DNA of 6,943 nucleotides, from the NCBI GenBank assembly GCA_025358985.1, contig JANYHQ010000564.1, positions 1-6,943 on the forward strand, written 5' to 3'. The notes under the pieces were generated by a model, which searched no databases, had not been told where the DNA came from, and was given only the letters and a program-made list of their open reading frames with translations. Made by a program: the position numbers and the translations under genes. This DNA is from Acidimicrobiales bacterium (GTDB lineage: Bacteria; Actinomycetota; Acidimicrobiia; Acidimicrobiales; JANYDT01). Below, in pieces: positions 1 through 6,660 of this stretch (its first letter is position 1; each line of letters opens with the position of its first letter).

Positions 1-26
1 AAGGAACGCTTGGTTTCGACCGTCAT
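1..26 (-). CDS. Possible 5' end of a divergent gene (partial)
   Basis: On the minus strand an ATG (complement of 24-26) opens a frame that stays open to the window edge, reading MTVETKRS. An AGGGG ribosome-site-like stretch lies 6 nt upstream of it. A short polar, basic start like this is common in TetR-type regulators, and a divergent regulator beside a catabolic operon would be ordinary. Eight codons cannot identify a family, so the function is left open. The alternative is that 1-39 is the 3' end of a plus-strand gene (frame 1 stops with TGA at 37-39). Confidence 0.3.
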
Positions 27-46
27 CCTGGGCCCCTGACCGTCTG

Positions 47-73
47 TGTTGCTGGTGATGTTGCTGGTGATGT
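47..73. repeat. 12-bp tandem duplication, about 2.25 copies
   Basis: TTGCTGGTGATG occurs twice back to back (49-60 and 61-72), and the period-12 match extends from 47 to 73. It lies in the spacer before the operon. A period divisible by three is compatible with coding sequence, but no gene is supported here. It could be a slippage duplication or a pair of binding sites; nothing in the sequence decides between them. Confidence 0.8.
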
Positions 74-173
74 CGCCGCCGAAGACGTCGTCGTGACGCC
101 CGACATGCGACAAATTAACTCACCGAGTAGTTTTGCGTCGCATCGAAGCCGAAACCCCTCCAAATCTTCTCCC

Positions 174-178
174 GGGAG
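174..178 (+). promoter_or_regulatory. Ribosome binding site for GTG at 184
   Basis: GGGAG lies 5 nt before GTG 184. The longer alternative start, TTG at 133, has only a weak GAG upstream. This favours GTG 184 as the start of the PEP-utilising enzyme gene. Confidence 0.5.
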
Positions 179-183
179 CCCTT

Positions 184-1932
184 GTGCAAGACCGTTGGAT
201 CACCGATTGGCCGCCCAGCCCCCGCTGGCCGCACTACACCCGCGCCAACGCCGGCGAGGTGCTTCCCACCCCGGCCAGTCCTCTGGGTCAGCAGTTCACG
301 TGGGACCAGGGCATCTGTCCGGGGTGGCGCGACGGTTACATCCGCACCGGTAACTATCAGCTGCACGAGTGGGACACGGCCCTGCCCGAGGCATGTGGGT
401 TCTTCGGTGGCTACTTCTATATCAACCTCTCCAACGTCCGTATGCAGGGAGTACGTAACCCCGTCGTGACCGTGGAACAACTGGATCTGGCGTTCTTCGG
501 CGAGCATCCCGATGTGCCCCCCTATGTTGCCCATCCAGATGATGAACAACTGGCTTATACGCCGGCCATCCTCGAGCATCTCGGCTGGGTCATGTCGGCC
601 ACCACGTGGCCTGAGATCGACGAGGAGAAGGTACAGACTCGTACGCTGCGAGCCGAGCGCCCGGACCTGTCGACCCTCACCGACGCCCAGTTGTTGGCTC
701 GCGCTCGCTCCACCCAACCGATGCTCACCAAGTTGTTCGAGAGCCATACCGTGTCTTCAGGGTCGTCGGGCATCGCGCCGGGCATCCTGTTTGCGGTGGG
801 CCAGGCCATCGGCGACCCCAGCGTGCCTATGAAGTTGCTGGCCGGTATCGGTGAAGTGGATTCTGCTGAGCCCAACTATGCGCTGTGGGACCTGTCGAGG
901 ATGGTGCGCAATTCGGCCGGGCTCACTGCCCTGTTCGATGCAGGAGTCACCGGCGTACTGGGTCGTTTGAGTGTGGCGGCGGAGGGTGGTTCAGCCGATG
1001 CCGCAGCCTTCCTAGAAGCGGGTGGCGCGTTCCTGGCCGAGTATGGATCGCGTGGCCCCAACGAATGGGAGATGTCGGCCGATACGTGGGAAACGAAGCC
1101 TGAGATCGCCCTGGCGGCACTCGATCGAATTCGTCTGCAATCAGATGACGAGTCACCTCGCATACGCAATGCCAAACGGGTGGCGGAACGCGAAGCAGTC
1201 ACCGCCGATGTACGGGCCAAGGTGGCGGCGCTGGGCAATGACGAACTGGCCGGGCAGTTCGAAGCGGGACTGGTGGCCGGTCATCAGATGGCGTTCCGGG
1301 AGCGCACCAAGACCAACATCATTCGGGCCGTACACGAAGGACGTATGGTGTTTCGTGAGTTGGGCCGCCGCCACGCAGAGGCTGGCCATCTGGCGGATGC
1401 GTCTCACATCTTCATGTTGCTCAACCAGGAGTTGGAAGCGTTCGTGGCTGACCCCACCACCATGCGCCAGACCCTCGCCGATCGCTACGCCGATTGGCAG
1501 CAACTGTGGTTGTTGGAGCCCCCGTTCTTCATCAAGGACGGCAACGTTCCACCCCTCACCGAGTGGGCCAAGAAGGGCGCGTCAACCGCCGCCAAAGCAG
1601 TGGTGGGCGAAGTACTGCAAGGGGTGGCCGGATGTCCGGGCACCATCACCGGTAGAGCGCGGGTGATCTTGGATCCGGCTGACCCGTTGGCGTTGGAGCC
1701 GGGCGACATCCTGGTGGCGCCGCTCACCGATCCTGCGTGGACTCCGTTGTTCATGACGGCGGGCGGTGTGGTGGTCAACGTGGGCGGTCAAATCAGCCAC
1801 GCCATCATCGTGAGTCGTGAGCTGGGCCTACCGTGCGTGGTGTCGGTCACCGACGCCACTCAGCGCATTCCTGATGGTGCCCTGATCGAAGTCAACGGTG
1901 ATACTGGTGCCGTCACGGTGTTGGAGTTGTGA
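184..1932 (+). CDS. PEP-utilising enzyme, phosphohistidine swivel-domain protein without ATP-grasp
   Basis: Predicted phosphotransferase component of 582 aa from GTG 184 (599 aa from TTG 133). Residues 483-582 form a PEP-utilising mobile (swivel) domain: GCPGT-TGRARV opening, then GGQISHAIIVSRELGLPCVV, where His539 should carry the phosphoryl group. The N-terminal part begins with YTRANAGEVLP, the motif that opens the substrate-binding region in rifampicin phosphotransferase-like proteins. No ATP-grasp domain and no PEP/pyruvate barrel are visible, so it cannot make phosphohistidine alone. Size and His position resemble subunit 1 of phenylphosphate synthase, which works with a separate ATP-binding subunit; no such partner is in the window. 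It is probably cytosolic, with no signal peptide or membrane segment. It is first in the operon and overlaps the next gene by 4 nt. GTG 184 is preferred because of its better ribosome site and because the RWITDW motif follows directly. Family assignment is firm; the substrate is unknown. Confidence 0.88.
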   Translation: MQDRWITDWPPSPRWPHYTRANAGEVLPTPASPLGQQFTWDQGICPGWRDGYIRTGNYQLHEWDTALPEACGFFGGYFYINLSNVRMQGVRNPVVTVEQLDLAFFGEHPDVPPYVAHPDDEQLAYTPAILEHLGWVMSATTWPEIDEEKVQTRTLRAERPDLSTLTDAQLLARARSTQPMLTKLFESHTVSSGSSGIAPGILFAVGQAIGDPSVPMKLLAGIGEVDSAEPNYALWDLSRMVRNSAGLTALFDAGVTGVLGRLSVAAEGGSADAAAFLEAGGAFLAEYGSRGPNEWEMSADTWETKPEIALAALDRIRLQSDDESPRIRNAKRVAEREAVTADVRAKVAALGNDELAGQFEAGLVAGHQMAFRERTKTNIIRAVHEGRMVFRELGRRHAEAGHLADASHIFMLLNQELEAFVADPTTMRQTLADRYADWQQLWLLEPPFFIKDGNVPPLTEWAKKGASTAAKAVVGEVLQGVAGCPGTITGRARVILDPADPLALEPGDILVAPLTDPAWTPLFMTAGGVVVNVGGQISHAIIVSRELGLPCVVSVTDATQRIPDGALIEVNGDTGAVTVLEL

Positions 1933-2939
1933 GCGTGGGTACTGCCGGAGTGTCATCAGGAGTGAAGCCATTCCGATTCGCCGTCCAGTCGTATTCGGCC
2001 ACCTCCGCGGCTGACTGGCGCGAGCAGGTCCGCACCGCTGAGTCGCTCGGCTACTCGGCGTTGCACTTGGCCGACCATGTCATAGGGCCGGGACCGGCTT
2101 TGGCCGCGACCAACCATCCGGTGCAGAACTTGTCACCTATACCTGCCATGGCCGTGGCCATTGAGGCCTCCACCGCGTTGCGGGTGGGGTGTCGGGTGTT
2201 TTGTGCCGACTTCCACAACCCGGTGATGCTGGCCAAGGACCTGGCCACATTGGACATGTTCAGCGAGGGGCGGTTGGAAATTGGCCTAGGAGCTGGATGG
2301 TTGCAGGGTGAGTACGAAGCCATCGGAGTTCCCTTCGACCGACCCGGTATACGTATCGATCGGTTCCTGGAAACGTTGGCCGTGATCCGAGCCTGTCTGG
2401 GCCAGGGCGAGGTGGATGTCCGCGGCAAGTACGTGCATGCGGTGGGCTTCGAAGGCGTGCCCAAGCCAGCATCTCGACCCGGTGGCGCGTTGCCGCCCAT
2501 CATGATCGGTGGTGGGGCGCAACGGATTCTGGGTATCGCTGGACGCGAGGCGGACATCATCAGCCTCAACTTCAACAACGCGTCAGGCAAAATTGGTCCT
2601 GCTGGTGTTGGGTCGTCCACGGCCGAACTCACGCAGAACAAGATCAATTGGATCAAAGCTGGTGCCGGTGAGCGATTCAATGCCATCGAGTTGGAAATCG
2701 GCGCTTACTTCACTGTGGTCACCGATCAGCGCGACGCCACCCTGGCCAAGATGGCACCGATGTTTGCACTGGAACCATCGCAGTTGAGTCAGCATCCCCA
2801 TGCCCTCATCGGTTCCGTGGATTCCATATGTGAGCAGATCATCGAACGTCGTGACACCTATGGCATCAGCTACATCACGGTAGGAAGATCCGTCATGGAG
2901 GCCTTTGCCCCGGTGGTGCAACGACTGGCCGGCCAATGA
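1929..2939 (+). CDS. LLM-class F420-dependent oxidoreductase, TIGR03621-like
   Basis: Luciferase-like TIM-barrel oxidoreductase of 336 aa, the usual length for the family. The N-terminal barrel strand reads RFAVQSYS. The D49-H50 pair lies in the cofactor-side position conserved in F420-dependent members. GLGAGWLQGEYEAIGVPFD starts at residue 119, and PPIMIGGG (189-196) precedes GREADIISL. This pattern resembles the MSMEG_2516-type 'probable F420-dependent oxidoreductase' group; F420 rather than FMN is inferred. The GTG start overlaps the upstream stop as GTGA, with GGAG at 1923-1926. GTG 1935 has better spacing (8 nt) to that GGAG, and GTG 1950 is also possible, because the first 12 or so residues are not conserved-looking. 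It is expected to carry out hydride transfer on a carbonyl, alkene or alcohol in the operon's pathway; the substrate is not known. Confidence 0.88.
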   Translation: MSVGTAGVSSGVKPFRFAVQSYSATSAADWREQVRTAESLGYSALHLADHVIGPGPALAATNHPVQNLSPIPAMAVAIEASTALRVGCRVFCADFHNPVMLAKDLATLDMFSEGRLEIGLGAGWLQGEYEAIGVPFDRPGIRIDRFLETLAVIRACLGQGEVDVRGKYVHAVGFEGVPKPASRPGGALPPIMIGGGAQRILGIAGREADIISLNFNNASGKIGPAGVGSSTAELTQNKINWIKAGAGERFNAIELEIGAYFTVVTDQRDATLAKMAPMFALEPSQLSQHPHALIGSVDSICEQIIERRDTYGISYITVGRSVMEAFAPVVQRLAGQ

Positions 2940-2998
2940 TCGTTTCTGTTGCTCCTCAATCAACCCCGATCAACGAAGCTGTGAAAGGTTCAACGTGA
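2936..2998 (+). CDS. 20-codon micro-ORF bridging the two LLM genes
   Basis: An ATG at 2936 overlaps the stop of the first LLM gene as ATGA. It opens a 20-codon frame (starts MIVSVAPQ, ends VKGST) whose TGA at 2996-2998 overlaps the GTG start of the second LLM gene as GTGA. The peptide has no recognisable motif. The likely role, if translated, is to carry terminating ribosomes across the 55-nt gap so that the two oxidoreductases are made together. It could also be chance, since the gap is short and the downstream start has its own ribosome site (AAAGG 2984-2988). Confidence 0.4.
   Translation: MIVSVAPQSTPINEAVKGST
2984..2988 (+). promoter_or_regulatory. Ribosome binding site deciding the GTG 2995 start
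   Basis: AAAGG lies 6 nt before GTG 2995. It supports that start over ATG 2905 in the same frame, which would put 35 bases inside the preceding gene and add 30 residues of cysteine- and arginine-containing sequence unlike the family. Confidence 0.6.
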
Positions 2999-4083
2999 AG
3001 GTCGGAATGACACTGCCTGCGCAGTATCCGTTTGGCAGCACCGAGGCGATGCTGCCGATGTACGAGCAGATGGGCGCCGATTCGTACTGGGCCCCCGACC
3101 ATATTCTGGGGGTGTTCCATCCCGGCCTGTGGAAGGACATCCCGCTATCGGCCGTGGCATCGGACCCCGATGCGTTCTACGACCCGTTCTGTTACGGCGC
3201 CGTGGCCGGTCGAATGACCACCAAGCCGTACGGCATCTCGGTCACCGATGCCACGCGGCGCGGGGCCGCTGACCTTGCTCGTACTGCGCTCACCCTCAAC
3301 GATCTCATTCCCGGTGGATTCATCCTCGGCATTGGTTCGGGTGAGGCCGAGAGTCTGCTGCCCTTCGGTTACCCGTTCGACAAACCCGTGGCTCGATTGG
3401 AGCAGGTATTGATCGAGTTGCGTTCGCTCCTTGACCACGGCGTGATGCCGGGCGGGGGAGTGGGGCGCATGGGTTTGCCACTGACGCTGCCCAACAAGAA
3501 GAGCCCCCCGGTATGGATTGCCGGTCACGGGGAGCGCATGCTGCGCCTCACCGGTCAATACGGTGATGGATGGATCCCCGCCTGGTGGATGACACCCGAT
3601 GAGTACGGGGTCAAACGCAAGGTGATCGCCGACCATGCCGCGACCTCCGGGCGTCCCACCCCGGAGTGCTCGTTACTTCCGTTTGTGCTGTTCGCCGAGT
3701 CCCAGGACAAAGCGGCAGAGATGTTCGAACGCGAGCCGCTGGGCAAGCTGTTCGGCCTGTTTGCCATGGGTCATATGTGGGAGGCCAATGGACTCAAGCA
3801 TCCCCTGGGCAATGATTCCAAGGGTTTCGTGGACGTCATCATCCACGATCTCTCGCCTGATGATCTCCGTGACCTGGCCCCTACCATCCCGTTCGACATG
3901 GTGAAGCAGGTGTTGTTCATCGGCAACGCCGACGAATTGGCGCACCAGTTCGAGGGCTATGCCCGCAATGGCCTGGAGCACGTTGTGCTGGCCAACATCA
4001 CCGGTGTGGTGGGCGGCATGGACGAGATCATCGCCCGTGGTGCCGACCTGCCCGCCCTCAAAGCCGTACTCACCGATTTGTGA
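2995..4083 (+). CDS. LLM-class flavin/F420-dependent oxidoreductase, FGD/Mer/ketoreductase-like
   Basis: Second luciferase-like oxidoreductase, 362 aa from GTG 2995. Visible motifs are YWAPDHI (31-37, with Asp35-His36 at the site where F420-dependent glucose-6-phosphate dehydrogenase has its catalytic His), GIGSGE (112-117), PFDKPVARLEQ, and PPVWIAGHGERML (171-182) followed by GDGWIPAWW. The 'YWAPDHI' start and long C-terminal half suggest the group around F420-dependent G6P dehydrogenase, methylene-H4MPT reductase and mycobacterial phthiodiolone ketoreductase, rather than the group of the preceding gene. A ketoreductase-type role is a guess. It has little visible similarity to its neighbour beyond the fold, so a recent tandem duplication is unlikely. 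Coupling is tight on both sides: the bridging micro-ORF upstream and a P450 start within 11 nt downstream. ATG 3007 is a less likely alternative start. Confidence 0.86.
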   Translation: MKVGMTLPAQYPFGSTEAMLPMYEQMGADSYWAPDHILGVFHPGLWKDIPLSAVASDPDAFYDPFCYGAVAGRMTTKPYGISVTDATRRGAADLARTALTLNDLIPGGFILGIGSGEAESLLPFGYPFDKPVARLEQVLIELRSLLDHGVMPGGGVGRMGLPLTLPNKKSPPVWIAGHGERMLRLTGQYGDGWIPAWWMTPDEYGVKRKVIADHAATSGRPTPECSLLPFVLFAESQDKAAEMFEREPLGKLFGLFAMGHMWEANGLKHPLGNDSKGFVDVIIHDLSPDDLRDLAPTIPFDMVKQVLFIGNADELAHQFEGYARNGLEHVVLANITGVVGGMDEIIARGADLPALKAVLTDL

Positions 4084-4085
4084 TT

Positions 4086-4089
4086 GGAG
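4086..4089 (+). promoter_or_regulatory. Ribosome binding site for ATG 4095
   Basis: GGAG (within TTGGAG) lies 5 nt before ATG 4095. It favours that ATG over the in-frame GTG at 4080, which overlaps the previous stop and has no good site. Confidence 0.6.
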
Positions 4090-4094
4090 TCATC

Positions 4095-5393
4095 ATGTCC
4101 GCACCAACTTCTTCTACAACTGCTGAAGTAGACCTGTCCACGTTCAACCCATTTGATCCCACTACGTTGCAATGTCCGTATCCGCACTATCAAAAGATGC
4201 GCGAGGACCAGCCCGTATTGGAAGTAAAGGCGTTGGGAATGTTCCTCGTCACCAACCATGCGTTGGTGTCGGAGATCATCAAGGACACCGTTACGTACTC
4301 GTCGGCGTTCGGTAACACCAGCATGCCGATACCAGCGGAGGACCGCGCCAAACTGGTGGAGGTCATTGCCGAGGCCTACCCGCGTGTGCCCACCATGCTC
4401 ACTGCCGATCCACCCAATCACACCCGGTACCGCCGGTTGGTGTCCAAGGCCTTCACTCCTCGGGCCATTGCCGAGTTGGAGCCGGTGATCCGCTCCATCA
4501 CCACCCGTCTCATCGACTCCTGGATCGATTCCGGTGGTATCGAGTTCGTTACGGAGTTCGGCGTGCCGCTGCCAGTGGAGGTCATTGCCAAGGCCCTCAA
4601 TGTGCCCGACGATCGTCTGGTGGACTTCAAGCGGTGGTCCGATGATTCCATTGCTGGCATAGGTACCAGCATCTCCATCGATCAGCGGGTGGAGGCCGAG
4701 CGTGGCGTCAACGAGTTTCAGCGCTACTTCGCCGCCGAGTTGGACAAGCGTCGTGAGCATCCGCAAGAGGATCTGCTCACCAACCTTCTCAATGCTCGTA
4801 TCGATGATGACGACCCTGAAGTAAGCGATAAGCGCGCATTGGATACCCCAGAGATGCTGAGTATTCTGCAGCAGCTACTGGTGGCTGGCAATGAAACCAC
4901 CACCAAGATGCTCACGGAGATGATGCGTCTACTGGCCGACAATCCTGCCGAGTGGGAAAAGGTGAAGGCCGATCCATCCCGCATTCCGGCCATCGTGGAA
5001 GAAACACTGCGGTTGTCCACTCCCACGCAAGGCATGTTCCGTATCGCCACTCGCGACGTGGAGTTGGGTGGCGTGCTCATCCCCAAAGGCGCTCGAGTGG
5101 TCATTGTGTTCATGTCGGCCAACCGTGATGAGGCGGTGTTCGACGAGCCCGATGCGTTCAATCCGGATCGGGCCAACATCACCGATCACTTGGCGTTCAG
5201 CAAGGGAACCCACTTTTGTCTGGGAGCCAACCTCTCGCGTCTGGAGGGCCGGGTGGCACTGGAAGAGTTCTGCAAGCGCCTCGGTTCGTTCACGCTCACC
5301 GACTCCAACGACTTTGCGTACCACCCCAGTTTCATGCTGCGCGGCTTGGTGAAGCTCGACCTCGACATCGTGTCCTCGACTGTGGCGGCCTGA
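4095..5393 (+). CDS. Cytochrome P450 (soluble bacterial class I type)
   Basis: Heme-thiolate monooxygenase of 432 aa, full length for a soluble bacterial P450. It should insert one oxygen atom into an organic substrate using electrons from a ferredoxin. Motifs in order: C-helix HTRYRR (His109 and Arg113 contact heme propionates); I-helix AGNETT (264-269, acid/Thr pair for O2 activation); K-helix ExxR at Glu303-Arg306; and heme loop FSKGTHFCLGA with axial Cys375. No membrane anchor is present. An upstream GTG at 4080 would add five residues and give a GTGA overlap with the previous stop. No ferredoxin or ferredoxin reductase is encoded nearby, so redox partners must be elsewhere. The sequence has the character of actinobacterial P450s acting on hydrophobic substrates; I cannot place it in a numbered CYP family. 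It sits between two LLM reductases and a DUF3237/SDR pair, so it probably supplies a hydroxylation step in the same pathway. Confidence 0.95.
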   Translation: MSAPTSSTTAEVDLSTFNPFDPTTLQCPYPHYQKMREDQPVLEVKALGMFLVTNHALVSEIIKDTVTYSSAFGNTSMPIPAEDRAKLVEVIAEAYPRVPTMLTADPPNHTRYRRLVSKAFTPRAIAELEPVIRSITTRLIDSWIDSGGIEFVTEFGVPLPVEVIAKALNVPDDRLVDFKRWSDDSIAGIGTSISIDQRVEAERGVNEFQRYFAAELDKRREHPQEDLLTNLLNARIDDDDPEVSDKRALDTPEMLSILQQLLVAGNETTTKMLTEMMRLLADNPAEWEKVKADPSRIPAIVEETLRLSTPTQGMFRIATRDVELGGVLIPKGARVVIVFMSANRDEAVFDEPDAFNPDRANITDHLAFSKGTHFCLGANLSRLEGRVALEEFCKRLGSFTLTDSNDFAYHPSFMLRGLVKLDLDIVSSTVAA

Positions 5394-5394
5394 C

Positions 5395-5814
5395 ATGCCC
5401 CTCGACGCCCTCCCCTGCGAGTTCCTGTTCTCCATCACCGCTCAGACGGCCGAGAAGGCCCCGGTGATGATTGGCTCGCGCGTTGTGGTCACGGCCATGA
5501 GCGGCACGTTTGCCGGGCCCAAGCTCAACGGCAAGGTGGCTGACGCCGCCGGCGGTGACTGGGTCACCATTAAAGCCGATGGCACCATGTCGCTCGACGT
5601 ACGACTGGTGCTCCAAACCAACGATGATGCCGCCATCTACATGACCTATACCGGCGTGGGTCGTCGTAACCCCGACGGGTCAATGGTCATCCGTACCGTG
5701 CCGCGCTTTGAGACGGCGGATGAGCGCTATACGTGGCTCAATGCCGTACAAGCGGTGGCCCACGGCACCACTGCTACTGGCTCGGTCACCTACGACGTAT
5801 ACGGGTTGCTCTGA
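5395..5814 (+). CDS. DUF3237 (UPF0311) family protein
   Basis: Small protein of 139 aa, the typical length of the DUF3237 family. The signature is clear: SGTFAGPKLNGKV (36-48), GGDWVTIKADGTMSLDVR (53-70), an acidic stretch followed by IYMTYTGVG, then TVPRFETADERYTWLN (101-116) and a C-terminal YDVYGLL. To my knowledge the family has no established reaction; a small beta-barrel that binds or transforms a small molecule is often supposed. The gene starts 1 nt after the P450 stop and its own stop overlaps the SDR start by 1 nt, so it is made together with both enzymes. A weak ribosome site (GGCGG) fits translation by coupling. Its place in the operon suggests action on a P450 or SDR intermediate, for example as an isomerase, hydrolase or carrier; this is inference. 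No signal peptide is seen. Confidence 0.88.
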   Translation: MPLDALPCEFLFSITAQTAEKAPVMIGSRVVVTAMSGTFAGPKLNGKVADAAGGDWVTIKADGTMSLDVRLVLQTNDDAAIYMTYTGVGRRNPDGSMVIRTVPRFETADERYTWLNAVQAVAHGTTATGSVTYDVYGLL

Positions 5815-6623
5815 TGGGCGCCCTCAACGGGAAAATCGCCGTCGTCACTGGCTCCAGTCGCGGTATCGGTCGCGGTACGGCCATTGCCCTTGGTGAATTG
5901 GGGGCCACTGTGTATGTCACAGGACGTACCACCACCGGTGAATTGTCAATTGGGGAGAGCGCCCGATTGGTGGATGCGGCCGGCGGGCACGGCGTGGCGG
6001 TGGAGGTGGATCATGGTGATGACTCCCAGATTGCGGCGTTGTTCGCGCAGGTTGATGCTGAGCAGGGCCATCTCGATGTGTTGGTCAACAATGTGTACAA
6101 GATCCCCAGCCCGCCGGCCTGGGGTGGCGGGTTTTGGGACCATCCCATCCAGATCTGGGACGACCAGGTGGGTATTGGTCTGCGCGCGCACTATGTGGCC
6201 TCGTGGCACGCTGCCCCGCTGATGTTCGCGGCAGGACCGGGTGGGTTGATCTGCAATGTGTCGTCTCCGGGCGGACAGAGCTATCACTTCAGCTCGTCAT
6301 ATGGGGCGGGCAAGGCGGGGCTGGACCGGCTCACCGCCGACATGGCCATCGAGTTGCGGCCCAAGGGCATCGCCGCCGTGGTGTTGTATCCCGGCAGCGT
6401 GGCCACCGAGTTCATCCAGGAGTGGTCAACCAAGCAGGGCACCGACCTGTCTCACGCCCAGTCCACCCTCGGTGTGGGCCGCACGGTGGCCGCCCTGGCG
6501 ACGGCACCTGATCTCATGGCCCGCAGCGGCACCATCCAATGGTGTGAGGATCTGTCCCGGGAGTTCGACATCCGCGAGCCCAACGGCCAGCACCTCCCGG
6601 CATACGCCAAACGAGGCCATTGA
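5814..6623 (+). CDS. Short-chain dehydrogenase/reductase, DHRS1-like
   Basis: Classical-type SDR of 269 aa with a Rossmann fold, catalysing NAD(P)-linked alcohol/carbonyl interconversion. Nucleotide motif TGSSRGIG at 12-19; Arg16 and Arg38 (TGRT) suggest NADP(H). The usual NNAG is replaced by NNVY (92-95). Catalytic Ser150 or Ser151 (NVSSPGG), Tyr163 and Lys167 (YGAGK) are intact. LFAQVDAEQGHLDVLVNN, FWDHP-IWDD-GLRAHY and SSPGG-YxFS-SYGAGKAG match the pattern of eukaryotic DHRS1, an SDR reported to reduce steroids and other carbonyl compounds. That resemblance hints at a bulky hydrophobic substrate but does not prove it. ATG 5814 overlaps the DUF3237 stop (TGATG); an upstream ATG at 5733 in the same frame lies inside that gene and adds non-conserved residues, so it was not used. 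It is the last gene of the operon, and a large palindrome follows 37 nt after its stop. Confidence 0.93.
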   Translation: MGALNGKIAVVTGSSRGIGRGTAIALGELGATVYVTGRTTTGELSIGESARLVDAAGGHGVAVEVDHGDDSQIAALFAQVDAEQGHLDVLVNNVYKIPSPPAWGGGFWDHPIQIWDDQVGIGLRAHYVASWHAAPLMFAAGPGGLICNVSSPGGQSYHFSSSYGAGKAGLDRLTADMAIELRPKGIAAVVLYPGSVATEFIQEWSTKQGTDLSHAQSTLGVGRTVAALATAPDLMARSGTIQWCEDLSREFDIREPNGQHLPAYAKRGH

Positions 6624-6660
6624 GGGCGCATCCACAACCGCATCAACACCCGCTTCCACG

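Larger units (their letters stand above)
27..183. promoter_or_regulatory. Spacer upstream of the operon
   Basis: This stretch lies between the possible divergent start and the first operon gene, so it should hold the operon promoter. I see no convincing -35/-10 pair. A TAGTTT hexamer at 128-133 fits the TANNNT pattern but has no partner at the right distance. The assignment rests on position only. The stretch is partly open in frame with the first gene from 97 onward, so its right part would be coding if the TTG at 133 were the true start. Confidence 0.35.

Noticed and set aside
128..133. TAGTTT as an operon -10 element
   Set aside because: It fits TANNNT but no -35-like hexamer lies 16-19 bases upstream; such hexamers arise easily by chance.
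133..183. TTG 133 as start of the PEP-utilising enzyme
   Set aside because: Weak ribosome site, and the 17 added residues look non-conserved; kept only as an alternative.
93..353. Plus-strand frame (open from position 3) starting MTPDMRQ
   Set aside because: It overlaps the strongly supported PEP-utilising enzyme in another frame, and becomes Arg/Ser/Pro/His-rich, as out-of-frame GC-rich DNA does. A gene ending here cannot be excluded for bases 1-130 only.
115..747. 210-codon minus-strand frame opposite the PEP-utilising enzyme
   Set aside because: It has no recognisable motif and lies wholly opposite conserved coding sequence; it is a composition shadow.
2905..2994. N-terminal extension of the second LLM gene from ATG 2905
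   Set aside because: It would overlap the preceding gene and adds Cys/Arg-containing residues unlike the family; GTG 2995 has a good ribosome site and begins directly at the first barrel strand.
3957..4766. 269-codon minus-strand frame opposite the LLM/P450 junction
   Set aside because: It is long but Gly/His/Arg-rich with no domain, and spans two well-supported plus-strand genes; antisense shadow of GC-rich codons.
5733..5813. N-terminal extension of the SDR from ATG 5733
   Set aside because: It lies inside the DUF3237 gene; the conserved SDR start (GKIAVVTG) follows ATG 5814 by five residues.
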